Part shown: positions 8,350-17,648 of the stretch, piece after piece
Numbering within the stretch: the first letter of the stretch is position 1
Layout: each line of letters opens with the position of its first letter
Assembly (NCBI GenBank): GCA_000751295.2
Contig: CCMO02000001.1
Span: forward strand, 124,001-188,000
DNA: 64,000 bases
Reading direction: 5' to 3'
Source: a bacterium YEK0313
Lineage (GTDB): Bacteria > Pseudomonadota > Alphaproteobacteria > Rhizobiales > Phreatobacteraceae
Program-made: the position numbers and the translations under genes
The notes under the pieces: generated by a model
Databases searched by the model: none
Told to the model about the DNA's origin: nothing
The model's input: the letters and a program-made list of their open reading frames with translations, nothing else

Positions 8350-8547
8350 TCAGGTCGTGTAGGCGGCGTCGATTTCGGCCGTCGTGGTGATCGTGCCGGC
8401 AGCGACCGCGTCGTCGATGGTTCGGTTGCGGGCAAACATGGACTGCAGGTAGGCGGTCGGCGCGTTGTATTCGCAATTACCGGGATGATTGGCTCGGAGA
8501 AAATCGCCGGCCCAGAAACCGAGACGGGCGCCTCGCCTGCAACCAAA
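8350..8547 (-). pseudogene. Start-less reading frame after tail fibre 2 (probable frameshifted gene)
   Basis: A frame open for 65 residues, from just after a TGA (8548-8550) to a TGA at 8350-8352, encodes protein-like sequence containing 'NHPGNCEYNAPTAYLQSMF' and ending 'ITTTAEIDAAYTT'. It has no ATG, GTG or TTG before an internal Met. An adjacent frame upstream (about 8500-8630) is also protein-like, so one insertion or deletion near 8500 would join them into a gene of about 90-100 codons that overlaps the end of the fibre gene. This is probably a degraded fibre-associated small gene; a sequencing indel is the alternative. Confidence 0.4.
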
Positions 8548-8593
8548 TCAATCGTGACTATCGAACGACAATTCGCGGTAAAAACAAGAACCC

Positions 8594-10672
8594 TTACATT
8601 CTTGCGTTGGCTAAAAACGATGTCATTTTTACCCACGCTCCACTTTCAACGACATCGGCTCGTAGCGTAGCGAGAAATTTGGATGTTTCTCCCACATACG
8701 GGTAATTTGGCTGGAACGTACCTCCGCCGCTAATAGCCCAAGTCGCAATGCAAACTGGCGAAGAGCGCATTTCAACCGGAAAAGGTACGATTAGACTACG
8801 GTATCCACTCGTAAGATTGAGAGGATACGCGAACTCTTCTTGTATCGGAGGACGACGCCAGTAATAGCGGAGGCAACGTTGGAATTCAGTGGACGGGTCA
8901 GGCGCTACGAATTGTCGTACCGCGCCAATGCCGGAGACGTCCGGATAGAGATCGAAATCTCCCACTTCGAAGACATTTCCGGTGGAGTTTAGGCCATTGA
9001 ATTGACCTGCTGCCGACTTCTTGTTTCCGTCCTGCCAGCCGGTCACGCCGAGATTGGCACCTTCGCAGGCAAGAGCGATTGTGAAGCTCGCGCCTCGCCC
9101 TGTCCCCGTCAGCACCCATTCACCGGCGGTGGCCCCGTCGACCGAGATGGCCTGGATCGTGTCGGTGTTTGCCTGCCCAGCGGCGATCGTGAACAAGCCG
9201 ACCCAGGAACGATTGCTGGCGTTGTTCACGATCGACCAGCCATAGGTGCCGGCCGGCCCCCGGAAAAGGAACGAGCCGAGAAGGCGGCGCGGGGCAGCGG
9301 TACCGAACTTCGACGCAGCAAAGAACTGAGCCTCAATCGACTGCCTGAAGAGCAGTTGATCGCCGGCTGCAAGTGCCGGCTTGGCCATCGTGACGGAGAT
9401 GCGGGTGCGATAATTGCCACCGCCAGGCGTCGCCACAGCCACGCGCTGTGTTGACACCTCTGCCGACGCGCCGGTCATGATGACCTGAAACTGGTCGCAT
9501 GGATAAGGCCACACACTGGAACCAGTGACGGCAGCTGCACTGTCGCCCAGTTCCTGGCTGTGCTGCATCGCGCCATTGACGAGGAGGTTCGGCGTCGGAT
9601 CGATCACCTGGACGATCGCCCGAGCCTGCGCTGGCGTGCCATCGACAGGCGGGCCGCTACCCGCACCCAGTGCCCGCAGCTTGATGGTGCCGGCCGCCAT
9701 GTCGGCAAGCTTGGCATTGCTCACGGCGGCGTCAGCGAGCTTGGTTGTCGTCACCGTGCCTGCGCCCAGGGCGAGTGGCGTGCCGTCCGCCCTGTCATAG
9801 CCCACGCACTGCCAGACACCTCCACCGCGGCTGACGAACAACGCCCAATCCCCGGTTGCCGTCGCGATATTGGCAGCGCCGGGAAGGGCGAGTGAAGTGC
9901 CGTGCGTCAGAGTAAGCGCGTCGGCGAACCGCACCAGGCGCCAGACCCCATTGGCCGCGGTGCCAAAGGCCGCGACCGTCGTCCCGCCGGTGATGTTGAC
10001 AAGGTTCGAATGGACCGCCCCGAGATCGACGGAGGGCGCCGAGGCGGCGTCGACGGCAGAGGCCCAATCAAGCGGGCCGGTCAGTCGGCCGCCATTCGCA
10101 CCGAGCGCATCGAGGCCCCAGGTCGTGCCGTTGTATTGAAGCCGCGCTGAAGTGCCCGCGAGTACGACGCTCATGCCGTCTTGCGGCGGCGTGAAGGACC
10201 ATTTGCCTGTGGCAGCGCTGTAAAGCGCGAGGTGTTCAGCCCTGCCGGCCCACGCACCGGTCGGGTCGATGCCGACAAGATGCCGGTCGCCATCCGCCGG
10301 AGCTGCCGGCGGCGTATTGCCGTGCGACAAAACCGGATAGTTCGGCGCGAGGTCGGCCGCATTCTGCAGGCGCGTCAAAGCTGCAATGGCGGCGGTTGAG
10401 CTCGCAGTGTTGATCGCCCGGTTGATCGAACGCTGTTCGATGACGAGATCGATCGTGCGAGTCGCGGCCTTGTAGGGCCAGGCCAAGGTGACTTCGGTTT
10501 CGGTCAGCGCCTTGATGACGAGGATGCGGCCTTCATCGTCGAGGACCGCATCGCCTTCTCGGGCCCCGGCCGTCACCAGAAGGATGCCGGCAACGGATGC
10601 GGTCCTGCTGTTCTGCGTAAGCGTGATCGTCCACACGCCGGGCTCGGCGGTGAGCAATTTGTCGTAAGACAT
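8594..10672 (-). CDS. Tail fibre/tip protein 2 (DUF2793-like, paralogue of fibre 1)
   Basis: A 692-residue protein. The first ~220 residues are nearly collinear with fibre 1 (11303-13162): both begin MSYDKLLTA and share a DUF2793-like stretch with 'PADGDRxLVG', 'GAWAGRAEHLALYSA' and 'GMSVVLAGTSARLQYNG'. The rest differs completely: a central glycine/alanine-rich region and a C-terminal domain with 'QRCLRYYWRRPP' ending in 'FLANARM'. The last ~700 bases have noticeably lower GC than the neighbouring genes, suggesting an imported receptor-binding tip. The ATG at 10672 is chosen by identity of the N-terminus with fibre 1; the upstream extension is not protein-like. It probably binds the target-cell surface. 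Confidence 0.85.
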   Translation of the reverse strand: MSYDKLLTAEPGVWTITLTQNSRTASVAGILLVTAGAREGDAVLDDEGRILVIKALTETEVTLAWPYKAATRTIDLVIEQRSINRAINTASSTAAIAALTRLQNAADLAPNYPVLSHGNTPPAAPADGDRHLVGIDPTGAWAGRAEHLALYSAATGKWSFTPPQDGMSVVLAGTSARLQYNGTTWGLDALGANGGRLTGPLDWASAVDAASAPSVDLGAVHSNLVNITGGTTVAAFGTAANGVWRLVRFADALTLTHGTSLALPGAANIATATGDWALFVSRGGGVWQCVGYDRADGTPLALGAGTVTTTKLADAAVSNAKLADMAAGTIKLRALGAGSGPPVDGTPAQARAIVQVIDPTPNLLVNGAMQHSQELGDSAAAVTGSSVWPYPCDQFQVIMTGASAEVSTQRVAVATPGGGNYRTRISVTMAKPALAAGDQLLFRQSIEAQFFAASKFGTAAPRRLLGSFLFRGPAGTYGWSIVNNASNRSWVGLFTIAAGQANTDTIQAISVDGATAGEWVLTGTGRGASFTIALACEGANLGVTGWQDGNKKSAAGQFNGLNSTGNVFEVGDFDLYPDVSGIGAVRQFVAPDPSTEFQRCLRYYWRRPPIQEEFAYPLNLTSGYRSLIVPFPVEMRSSPVCIATWAISGGGTFQPNYPYVGETSKFLATLRADVVESGAWVKMTSFLANARM

Positions 10673-11006
10673 TGATGATTCCCGAAATTGGTGCCCTTGC
10701 GTCGCCACTGTGGCGGGGCACGTCGCGCATAGTTGCGACTGGAACGGATCAATCGGGTGCCCAGCTAGTACTGAGGCTGTTTGGGAACACGTTGCATCAT
10801 GGTGACGCTCGCCGCCGGCTTGGAAAATCGCTGACACGCCGGCGATGTTGCCCCTCGTCAGATTTGGAGCCACCCGGCGATGGTCAGCTGCGATGTACCT
10901 TTAAGCCTCACCGGCGCATTGATTGAGCGGGACGCATCGGACGCTAGAGTCGCAACCCTCGCAATGGGCATTTCCCAGCTTGGATCCAACTGGACGCCTG
11001 AAATGG
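10673..11006 (-). other. 334-base gap between the small fibre-associated gene and fibre 2
   Basis: No intact gene was recognised here. The upstream part lies inside a start-less open frame (10858-11058, listed separately). The rest has no clear promoter, terminator or long repeat. The arrangement fits a duplication scar between two fibre units. Confidence 0.5.
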
Positions 11007-11058
11007 TCAGGTTCGAGGGAACTTGGACATTCGCTCCGCTTCGCGCTGAGCTGCGGTC
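10858..11058 (-). pseudogene. Start-less fragment of a tail-fibre-like protein
   Basis: Between a TAA (11059-11061) and a TGA (10858-10860), one minus-strand frame reads as 66 residues of beta-rich protein-like sequence, including 'VQVPSNLTISGVQLD' and ending 'GTSQLTIAGWLQI'. It has no start codon before an internal Met and partly overlaps the 3' end of the 94-residue gene in another frame. This composition resembles the end of a fibre or tip protein, so it may be a remnant left by fibre duplication or tip exchange. No homology search was possible. Confidence 0.35.
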
Positions 11059-11291
11059 TTAACAATGCCAATGGTAAGACCGTGCCGAAGGACGGCAGCC
11101 TCGTCTTGAACATTGACCCCAGCAGCGAGCGCCGACGACAGGGTCTCGGACCATTGAGGTTGTTGGCGAAGATCTTGGAGCGCTGCCGCCGCACGGGCTA
11201 CGATGACGTTGCTACACCAGTCTTCGACATTAACCGCAACAAGGCTGATCGCTGCCTGCTGCTCGGGGGTAAGCGTGAATGTGACCGACAT
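11007..11291 (-). CDS. Small fibre-associated phage protein, unknown function
   Basis: A 94-residue, mostly alpha-helical protein beginning MSVTFTLTPEQQ. It lies 11 bases after the fibre 1 stop and has a GAGGAAT ribosome site before its ATG. No family was recognised. A small gene directly behind a tail-fibre gene often encodes a fibre-assembly chaperone, and that is the best guess from position alone. The frame behind fibre 2 may be its broken counterpart, although no sequence similarity is obvious by eye. Confidence 0.6.
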   Translation of the reverse strand: MSVTFTLTPEQQAAISLVAVNVEDWCSNVIVARAAAALQDLRQQPQWSETLSSALAAGVNVQDEAAVLRHGLTIGIVKTAAQREAERMSKFPRT

Positions 11292-11302
11292 AGTAATATT
11301 CC

Positions 11303-13162
11303 TCAGCTGAGTAGTTGGGCGCCGAAATGGGAGCCGAACTGCGCGATCTTCCAGGAAGTGGGTGAGCTCGCTACGTGCACGACGTTGACCGTCACGTAAT
11401 CGCCTGCGGCCATCTTAAGCGGCGCCACCAGACTATTTGACATATGGTAGATGCCGGCACCGACGGAAGTTACAGCTTGGACATAAGTCCCGTCATTATA
11501 TTTGAAATTTAAGTATGCTGATTTTATTAGATTTACATCAAATTCAAGCAACGAAATAGTTGAAATCAATAAGTAAACTCCAGATACCGGCGCGGTAAAG
11601 CGACCATTTACATGATTGAAGCCGCCACCTTGATTATAGAGAGGAATTTGAAAGCTCGATATGTCTACATTTCGCACTGTCGTGTCAGAATTGATCAGGA
11701 CATTGCTTGTCAACCAACTCGACATGAAACCCGGCTGATTGGGCACACTGAGCCGTCCCATCAACGCGACGTTGCCAGAAGGGTCCTCGGACATCTGTGA
11801 TTGATCGAGGGTACCGACAGTATCGACGAACCTTCCAAAACGCCCGGTGCTCGCGGTCGTAGGCAAACCCATTCGTGCTTTGATGGAATCTTTGGTGACA
11901 GGATCAATTCCGACCGATTTGTCGGGATTGAGCCAGATCATGTCGCGCGTGCCCGCGCCTAGAACGGTCGGCAGCGGAGCCGCTGAACCTGTGAATTCCG
12001 AATTCACACGGATAGCAGTTGGCGTCGCCTGCAATTGCGCCACCGCGGCATTGGTCGGATCGGAACTATTGATGACAGCGACACTGGCGTACGGACTCGT
12101 CCCATTCGGCAACACGGCAACGCTGGTCGAGCCGTTCAGAACCGACGTTTGAAAGGAAAGCCGATTCCCGATCGGGGTTCCGGTCATGTCGCCGAGTATA
12201 CGACGGCCCGCGCCCACGAATGTTAGATCGCCGACGATTTCGCCGCCCACGCCCTTGAGCACGAGCGGTGCACCATCCGCCCGTGAATAGCTTGCGCATT
12301 CCCAGCTACCGCCACCGCGTGAAATAAATTCGGCCCAGTCGCCACTCGCCGTGACTATGTCCCGGCCGGTCGGAAGCGCCAGTGTGGTGCTGTGGGCAAG
12401 CGTGAGGACGCCAGTGAATTTGACAGCACGCCATACGCCATCAGGTGCAACACCGAACGATGAAACGGTCGCGCTGCCAGTGACCTTGATAAGATTCGAA
12501 TTGGTCGCGCCAAGATCAACCGTTGAGCCCGAAGCGACATCAATTGCCGGCGCCCAATCGAGCGGTCCTGTCAACTGACCGCCATCCGCACCGAGGGCAT
12601 CGAGGCCCCAGGTGATGCCATTGTACTGAAGCCGCGCCGACGTCCCGGCGAGCACCACGCTCATGCCGTCCGCGGGCGGCGTGAATGACCACTCGGCAAT
12701 GGCGGCGCTATAGAGCGCAAGATGCTTGGCCTTGCCTGCCCAGAGACCGGTCGGCGCAGGGCCGACAAGATATCGATCGCCGTCCGCCGGCAGTGTCGGC
12801 GGCGTATTGCTCTGGGACAGAACCGGATAGTTCGGCGCCAGGCTGGCCGCATTCTGCAGACGCGCCAGCGCGGCAATGGCCGCGGCGGAACTTGCGGTGT
12901 TGATCGCCCGGTTGATCGACCGCTCTTCGATGACAAGATCGATCGTCCGCGTCGTGGCCTTGTAGGGCCATGCGAAGGTGATTTCGGTTTCGGTCAATGA
13001 CTTGATGACGAGCAGCCGGCCTTCATCGTCGAGAACGGCATCGCCTTCGCGTGCGCCCGCCGTGACAAGCAGGATGCCCGAAACGGATGCATTCGGGCTG
13101 TTCTGTGTAAGCGTGATCGTCCACACGCCGGGATCGGCGGTGAGCAATTTGTCGTAGGACAT
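11303..13162 (-). CDS. Tail fibre/tip protein 1 (DUF2793-like)
   Basis: A 619-residue protein starting MSYDKLLTADPG after a GAGGAAT ribosome site and following the gpJ-like gene by 23 bases. Residues 1-220 match fibre 2; the shared part contains a DUF2793-like module. From about residue 290 the sequence diverges: a beta-rich middle, then a C-terminal domain (about residues 480-619) containing 'GRFTAPVSGVYLLISTISL', which resembles a C1q/TNF-like jelly roll ('F.AP..G.Y.f'). Such domains occur at the tips of phage receptor-binding proteins. The last ~450 bases are AT-richer than the rest of the cluster. Expected role: recognition of the target cell at the tail tip. Confidence 0.86.
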   Translation of the reverse strand: MSYDKLLTADPGVWTITLTQNSPNASVSGILLVTAGAREGDAVLDDEGRLLVIKSLTETEITFAWPYKATTRTIDLVIEERSINRAINTASSAAAIAALARLQNAASLAPNYPVLSQSNTPPTLPADGDRYLVGPAPTGLWAGKAKHLALYSAAIAEWSFTPPADGMSVVLAGTSARLQYNGITWGLDALGADGGQLTGPLDWAPAIDVASGSTVDLGATNSNLIKVTGSATVSSFGVAPDGVWRAVKFTGVLTLAHSTTLALPTGRDIVTASGDWAEFISRGGGSWECASYSRADGAPLVLKGVGGEIVGDLTFVGAGRRILGDMTGTPIGNRLSFQTSVLNGSTSVAVLPNGTSPYASVAVINSSDPTNAAVAQLQATPTAIRVNSEFTGSAAPLPTVLGAGTRDMIWLNPDKSVGIDPVTKDSIKARMGLPTTASTGRFGRFVDTVGTLDQSQMSEDPSGNVALMGRLSVPNQPGFMSSWLTSNVLINSDTTVRNVDISSFQIPLYNQGGGFNHVNGRFTAPVSGVYLLISTISLLEFDVNLIKSAYLNFKYNDGTYVQAVTSVGAGIYHMSNSLVAPLKMAAGDYVTVNVVHVASSPTSWKIAQFGSHFGAQLLS

Positions 13163-13185
13163 GTGTATTCCTCGCGAGGGAGTCG

Positions 13186-16100
13186 TCAGCAGAAGCGGGC
13201 GTCGACAACCGCCGATCCGGAGAGCCTGATGCGCTGCTTGTTGGCCGGGATCGTTTCAGCCGTACCGACAGTTCGCAGCCGCCATTGAACCAGGAACTGC
13301 CAATCGCCGGCCGGCACGGTGTTGCAGCCCGTATCGAACACCTGATTGATGGAAGCGCTCCAATTCGCGCTCGAACCCGGGAGCGTGATGACGCTGAACT
13401 CTTGCGGCGAAATGATTTCGACCTCACCAGCACCGCTACGCCCGATCACACGGAAATCAACATAGACTGTCGGCCAGCCGCCCCCGATGCCGCCGATGCC
13501 GTGGCCATTGTTCGAAACCGATTTCAGGCGGAGGAAAGCGATCGCTGGAGCGTCGCTCAATCCTGCTCCCGGAATGGCATTTGGATTTGCAGTGATCCGC
13601 ATCGGCAGCCCGACGGCAAATTCAGCCCAGCCGTTGTGCCCTCCCCCCGGACAGTCGCCCACACCAATATCGACAAAGTCGACATCGATCGGACGAAAGA
13701 TGCGACGCAACTCACTTGTGGTCCCCGATGCCACGCCGTTGCGGATGAAGCGACCATACTCGTCGACCATGAGCTGCGGCGCGCCACCGGCCTCCGGTCG
13801 GCGGTAGATACGATTGCCGACCAGTACGACCATGCCTTTCGGCGTGCTGCCGCCGCCCGCCTGCGCATAGGCTTCGATCCCGGCCTCAGCCATCCCTCCA
13901 CCGTCTGTCGCCTTGACCAGCATCTGCACTCCGGACACCGCCCCGCCGGGCAGCGAGGCTGACTGGCGGAACTGCAACAGGCCGTTGGCGCTGAGACTGC
14001 CGACCGAGGCTTGCAGATTGTTGATCTGGCTCGTCTGCGCCGAAACGGTGCCGTTGAGATTGCCCACCGTGACATTGGTGCTTGCCAGCGCCGAAGCATT
14101 CGCGTCGACGCCGGCCTGCGCCGTCGTCATGCGCGCGGCGAGATCGATCAGCGACGAGGCCGTCGCCGAATTGAGCGTCGCCTGGGTCGACGAGAACTGC
14201 GTGAATTCGGCACGCGTTTTCGCAAGGCCCGTCACCGGATCCTTGATCTCGGCCTGCAGGCCCTTCAGCTCGCTCGCCTTGGCGAAGCCGTTCACCGGGT
14301 CGGTGAAGACCTCGCGCATTTCGACGAGCCGCGCCTCGGCCTGGCCCTGCACAGAGACCAGGCGCCGCCCCTGGCGGATGCCCATCTCGGTGACCTGCTC
14401 CATGATCTCGGTCTGGCCCTGTGCAAGCTCCTCGACCTCGGCCCTGATCTCGTCGCGCTGCTTGTTGGCCTCGGCCAGCGCGTTGCGCATGGCGCCGTTG
14501 ATCATCGTGTAGGCGATGACGTCGTGTTCGACATCGGTCGCCGTCACCACCGGCTTCGGCACCACCAGTTGATAGGGCTGGCTCCACGCCCCCGGCACCC
14601 CCGTCGCGCCATAGGCCCGCGCCCTGACCTGCACGGGCGTGTCCGAATAGCGCAGCGGCACGGCGCCGGAATTGGCGGCGCCGTCGTAGATGGTCGAATA
14701 GTCGGCGCCGTCCTGGCTGAGCTGCACCTCGAAGCGGGCGGCGCCGGGGCTTGCCAGCACGGCCCATTGCAGCTCGAGCGAGGAGGTGTGCTGCAGCACC
14801 TTGGCCGACAACGTCCAGATCGCCGGCGCCTCGTCGGTTACGAGCGGCCAGGTGAGCGGCGTATCGGGCGGGATCACCGCGCCGATGGCGTCATAGACCG
14901 CGGCGCTGTCGAGCTTGGCGGTGAGCGCCGTCAGGCCCTTGTCCTTCGGCTGCTGGCTCTCCACCAGCCATTGCTCGCCATGCTCGACGATCGGCCCGAC
15001 GATGATGCTCGGCGGCGCGCTTTCCGGATCGCCGAGCACGTCGGCGAGCAGCACGCCGGAGGAGGCCTCCTCGGCCGCCACATCGGCGGCATCGAGCACG
15101 ACCTCGCGCGGGCCCGCCCCCTGAACGAGGCGCACCGGTCCCCATTCCTGCCCGCCCCTGTCGCGCAGCATGGCATAGTCGCCGGCCATGACGGCAAGGT
15201 CCATGTCGAGCGCGAGCGTCAGTCCGGCCGCGCCGGTGACGCCGGCGACCTGGCGCGAGGCGACGAACCAGGTATCGACCGCGATCGGATCGCCGCGCAG
15301 CACCAGGCGGCCGGCGAGCTCGGTCTGGAACGAGACGGTGGCGCGCCGATAGAAGCCGGCGGCGGCCAGCCAGCGCGCGGTCTCGACCGCCGCCGCATAG
15401 GTCGAGATGCCGGATATCTCGATCCGCCGCGGCGTCGTCGACGGCATGCCGTAATAGGCCTCCGCCGTGTTCTTGCGCTTGGGATCGGCCGCCTCCGTAT
15501 AGGCGACGATGACGTGCGAGGTGCCGTCGTCGGCCTCGAGCTGGAAATCGAGCGAGGTCGTGCCGCGCACGATCTGCCGCCGGCTGAACGTGTGCCGGCG
15601 CACGGCCTTCGGCTCGTCGCGGACGAAGCTGTAGCCGGCGCCGAGCCGCACCGGCTCGGCGCGGAACGGGAACATGATCGTGCGCGCCGCGTCCCAGAGC
15701 GAAACCGGCCCGCGGATCAGCCCGTCGAAGGTCAGCGAGTGGCCGCCGACGGCCTGATAGGCACGCACCTTGGCAAGGTCGATGAGATGAGCCTCGACGC
15801 CGCCGCCGAAGGCCTGGTCGCGCAGGACGTCGACATAGCAGTCGACGCAGTTGCGGATCGTGCCCTCGACGAATTCGCTGCCGTTCCAGACCGGACCGAG
15901 CCGCTCGACCTCCACCTGGATATCGGCGAAGGCGGTGGCGGTCAGCGACTTGCCGCTGCGGATCTTCATGCAGAGCTCGGTGAGCCCCTCGCGCACCCTG
16001 ACATCGGGCATGTGGCCGCGCAGCGCGTCCCACTGGATGTTGCGCTGGAACTTGGCTTCAGAATCGACGTCGAGCCGCGGCAGGTTGTTGTAGGCGCGCA

Positions 16101-17262
16101 CGGCATAGCGGCCGAGCGGCACGTCCCTGGTCCTCGTGAAGCGCTTCGGCTGCATTACCTTCAGCGCGGGATTGGTCTCCCGGTAAAGGGTCTGCCAGGG
16201 ACCGGTCGGCTGGCCGGCATCGTCGACCGGCGCATATTCGAAGCGCATGTCGATTTCCAGCGTCGTGCCGGTATTGATCTTGTAGTAGCCGTTCGGATAG
16301 CTGTAATCGACCTGCAGCCGCGAAATCTCGACGCCCACCGGGGTCACCACGAAGGGGCCGGCGATCGGGGTCGGATCGTTGGAGAGCGGCAGGACCGCCC
16401 CGGCAACACTCTGCGAGGTCAGGACGTCGCCGGGCACGAGTGCCGACGGCTGGCCGTAGAGGAATTCCACCTGCGTGCCGGCAAAGGGCGTGGTGACGCC
16501 CGCCGCGGTCGGGCCGCCATTCGGCAGTCCGGTGGCGGCGCCCTCGGCCCAGAGCGTGGTGGCGCCAGCGCGGATCTTCTTGATCCGGTATTTGCCGCAG
16601 CCGACGATCAGACGCTTGTAGAGCGTCATGTCATCGCCGTCGTAAGTGGAATAGTCCGGTTGCGCGAGGTCCGGCGCGTGCCAGAAGCGGCCATAGCCGA
16701 CCGGGATGCGCTCATTGGGCCGGCCGAGCGTGCCGCCGCCGGTGACGCCGTAGAGCTTGGAAGGTGCTTTCTGCTGCGCCAGAGCCGAGAGCAGGGCGCC
16801 GCCGCCGACAAGGATGCCGGCCGTGATGACATGACCCGCGAAAGTCGTCGCGGCACCAGGGATGATGCCGGCCGACGTGAGTGCGCCGGCCAAGGCGGGG
16901 CCGGCCATCGGCGCGACGACAGCCAGCGCAAGGGCGGCAACCGCCAGGCCGATCTTGGCGCCGGACTGGCTGCCCGAGCCGCCCTGGGGCAGCACGGTGA
17001 ACAGCACGATCTCGTCGCGCGCGACCGCGCGGTCGGCCCAGGTCCGGCCGGGATAGGCCTTGTCGGCTTCCGGCAGCCAGACGGAGTCCTCGGTCGGCGC
17101 GAAGATCTCGCCCGGGCGGTGGACGGAGACCAGGAACGGCGCGCCGTTCATGCGCGACGCATGGGCGTTGACGATCCGGTCGAGCCGGCGCCGGCGAGCC
17201 TTCAGGTCGATGCGCGGCGCGAACTCGCCGCCGGTGACATTGGCAAAAGCGATCTGGGTCAT
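13186..17262 (-). CDS. gpJ-like tail tip / host-specificity protein
   Basis: A 1358-residue protein occupying the lambda J position: after the NlpC/P60-like gene, before the fibres. An N-terminal domain is followed by a Gly/Ala-rich hydrophobic stretch (about residues 100-165), then a long tip-hub region containing 'KFQRNIQWDALRGHMPDVRV' and an insert 'NCVDCYVDVLRDQAFGGGVE' typical of J-type central-fibre hubs. Near residues 840-910 there is fibronectin-III-like sequence, then a charged coiled coil ('EANKQRDEIRAEVEELAQGQ') and a beta-rich C-terminus. The ATG overlaps the upstream stop (ATGA at 17259-17262). It forms the tail tip that contacts the cell envelope. Confidence 0.9.
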   Translation of the reverse strand: MTQIAFANVTGGEFAPRIDLKARRRRLDRIVNAHASRMNGAPFLVSVHRPGEIFAPTEDSVWLPEADKAYPGRTWADRAVARDEIVLFTVLPQGGSGSQSGAKIGLAVAALALAVVAPMAGPALAGALTSAGIIPGAATTFAGHVITAGILVGGGALLSALAQQKAPSKLYGVTGGGTLGRPNERIPVGYGRFWHAPDLAQPDYSTYDGDDMTLYKRLIVGCGKYRIKKIRAGATTLWAEGAATGLPNGGPTAAGVTTPFAGTQVEFLYGQPSALVPGDVLTSQSVAGAVLPLSNDPTPIAGPFVVTPVGVEISRLQVDYSYPNGYYKINTGTTLEIDMRFEYAPVDDAGQPTGPWQTLYRETNPALKVMQPKRFTRTRDVPLGRYAVRAYNNLPRLDVDSEAKFQRNIQWDALRGHMPDVRVREGLTELCMKIRSGKSLTATAFADIQVEVERLGPVWNGSEFVEGTIRNCVDCYVDVLRDQAFGGGVEAHLIDLAKVRAYQAVGGHSLTFDGLIRGPVSLWDAARTIMFPFRAEPVRLGAGYSFVRDEPKAVRRHTFSRRQIVRGTTSLDFQLEADDGTSHVIVAYTEAADPKRKNTAEAYYGMPSTTPRRIEISGISTYAAAVETARWLAAAGFYRRATVSFQTELAGRLVLRGDPIAVDTWFVASRQVAGVTGAAGLTLALDMDLAVMAGDYAMLRDRGGQEWGPVRLVQGAGPREVVLDAADVAAEEASSGVLLADVLGDPESAPPSIIVGPIVEHGEQWLVESQQPKDKGLTALTAKLDSAAVYDAIGAVIPPDTPLTWPLVTDEAPAIWTLSAKVLQHTSSLELQWAVLASPGAARFEVQLSQDGADYSTIYDGAANSGAVPLRYSDTPVQVRARAYGATGVPGAWSQPYQLVVPKPVVTATDVEHDVIAYTMINGAMRNALAEANKQRDEIRAEVEELAQGQTEIMEQVTEMGIRQGRRLVSVQGQAEARLVEMREVFTDPVNGFAKASELKGLQAEIKDPVTGLAKTRAEFTQFSSTQATLNSATASSLIDLAARMTTAQAGVDANASALASTNVTVGNLNGTVSAQTSQINNLQASVGSLSANGLLQFRQSASLPGGAVSGVQMLVKATDGGGMAEAGIEAYAQAGGGSTPKGMVVLVGNRIYRRPEAGGAPQLMVDEYGRFIRNGVASGTTSELRRIFRPIDVDFVDIGVGDCPGGGHNGWAEFAVGLPMRITANPNAIPGAGLSDAPAIAFLRLKSVSNNGHGIGGIGGGWPTVYVDFRVIGRSGAGEVEIISPQEFSVITLPGSSANWSASINQVFDTGCNTVPAGDWQFLVQWRLRTVGTAETIPANKQRIRLSGSAVVDARFC

Positions 17263-17648
17263 AGGGGCTCGTAGAATTCGGGAAGCCAGCCGCGGGCCTC
17301 GACCAGCATGAGATCCTCGATCGCCACGCCCTGGGGGCGGTCGGCGTGGACGATCATCGGGCCCGGCATGAGAAGACAGACGCCGGCATGTTCATCGATG
17401 CGCGGCTTGCGACGCTTGGACATGAGGACGACGGCGCCGTGGCACGGCCCGTCGACGCGCCGCCAGCGCGCCCGTTCGGGATGCGACAGGAACAGCCGGT
17501 GGCGGGCAAGGCCGGAGGGCGGATAGGCAACGACGGGCAGGCCGCGGCCGAAGAAGCGCTGCTGGATCTCGGCGGTCAGCGCCCAGCAATTGCGCTCCTC
17601 GGTCCACGGCTCGCCGTTGACGGCGTTCAGAAAGGCATCGAGGGTCAC
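17259..17648 (-). CDS. NlpC/P60-like tail tip peptidase
   Basis: A 129-residue protein positioned immediately before the J-like gene, where siphophages and GTAs encode an NlpC/P60 cysteine peptidase (lambda K, RcGTA gp14). A candidate catalytic Cys lies in 'ERNCWALTAEIQQRFFG' and a candidate His in 'DEHAGVCL', with a second His in 'IVHADRP'. Spacing and order fit the Cys-His dyad of the family. It overlaps both neighbours by four bases (17645-17648 and 17259-17262). Role: local peptidoglycan cleavage during tail penetration, or tip assembly. The family assignment is an inference from motif and position. Confidence 0.78.
   Translation of the reverse strand: MTLDAFLNAVNGEPWTEERNCWALTAEIQQRFFGRGLPVVAYPPSGLARHRLFLSHPERARWRRVDGPCHGAVVLMSKRRKPRIDEHAGVCLLMPGPMIVHADRPQGVAIEDLMLVEARGWLPEFYEPL

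Noticed and set aside
8331..8636. Single 101-residue gene overlapping the end of fibre 2
   Set aside because: Its second half is Pro/Ser/Thr/Arg-rich out-of-frame translation; the neighbouring frame carries the protein-like sequence. Treated instead as part of a frameshifted remnant.
14011..17274. Long open frame (over 1000 codons) on the plus strand opposite the gpJ-like gene
   Set aside because: Low-complexity Arg/Gly/Asp-rich translation, no domain, fully antisense to a recognised tail protein; typical shadow frame in GC-rich DNA. The same applies to long antisense frames at 3108-5051, 5137-6756, 50489-52354, 52413-54098, 58456-60903 and 61344-63983.
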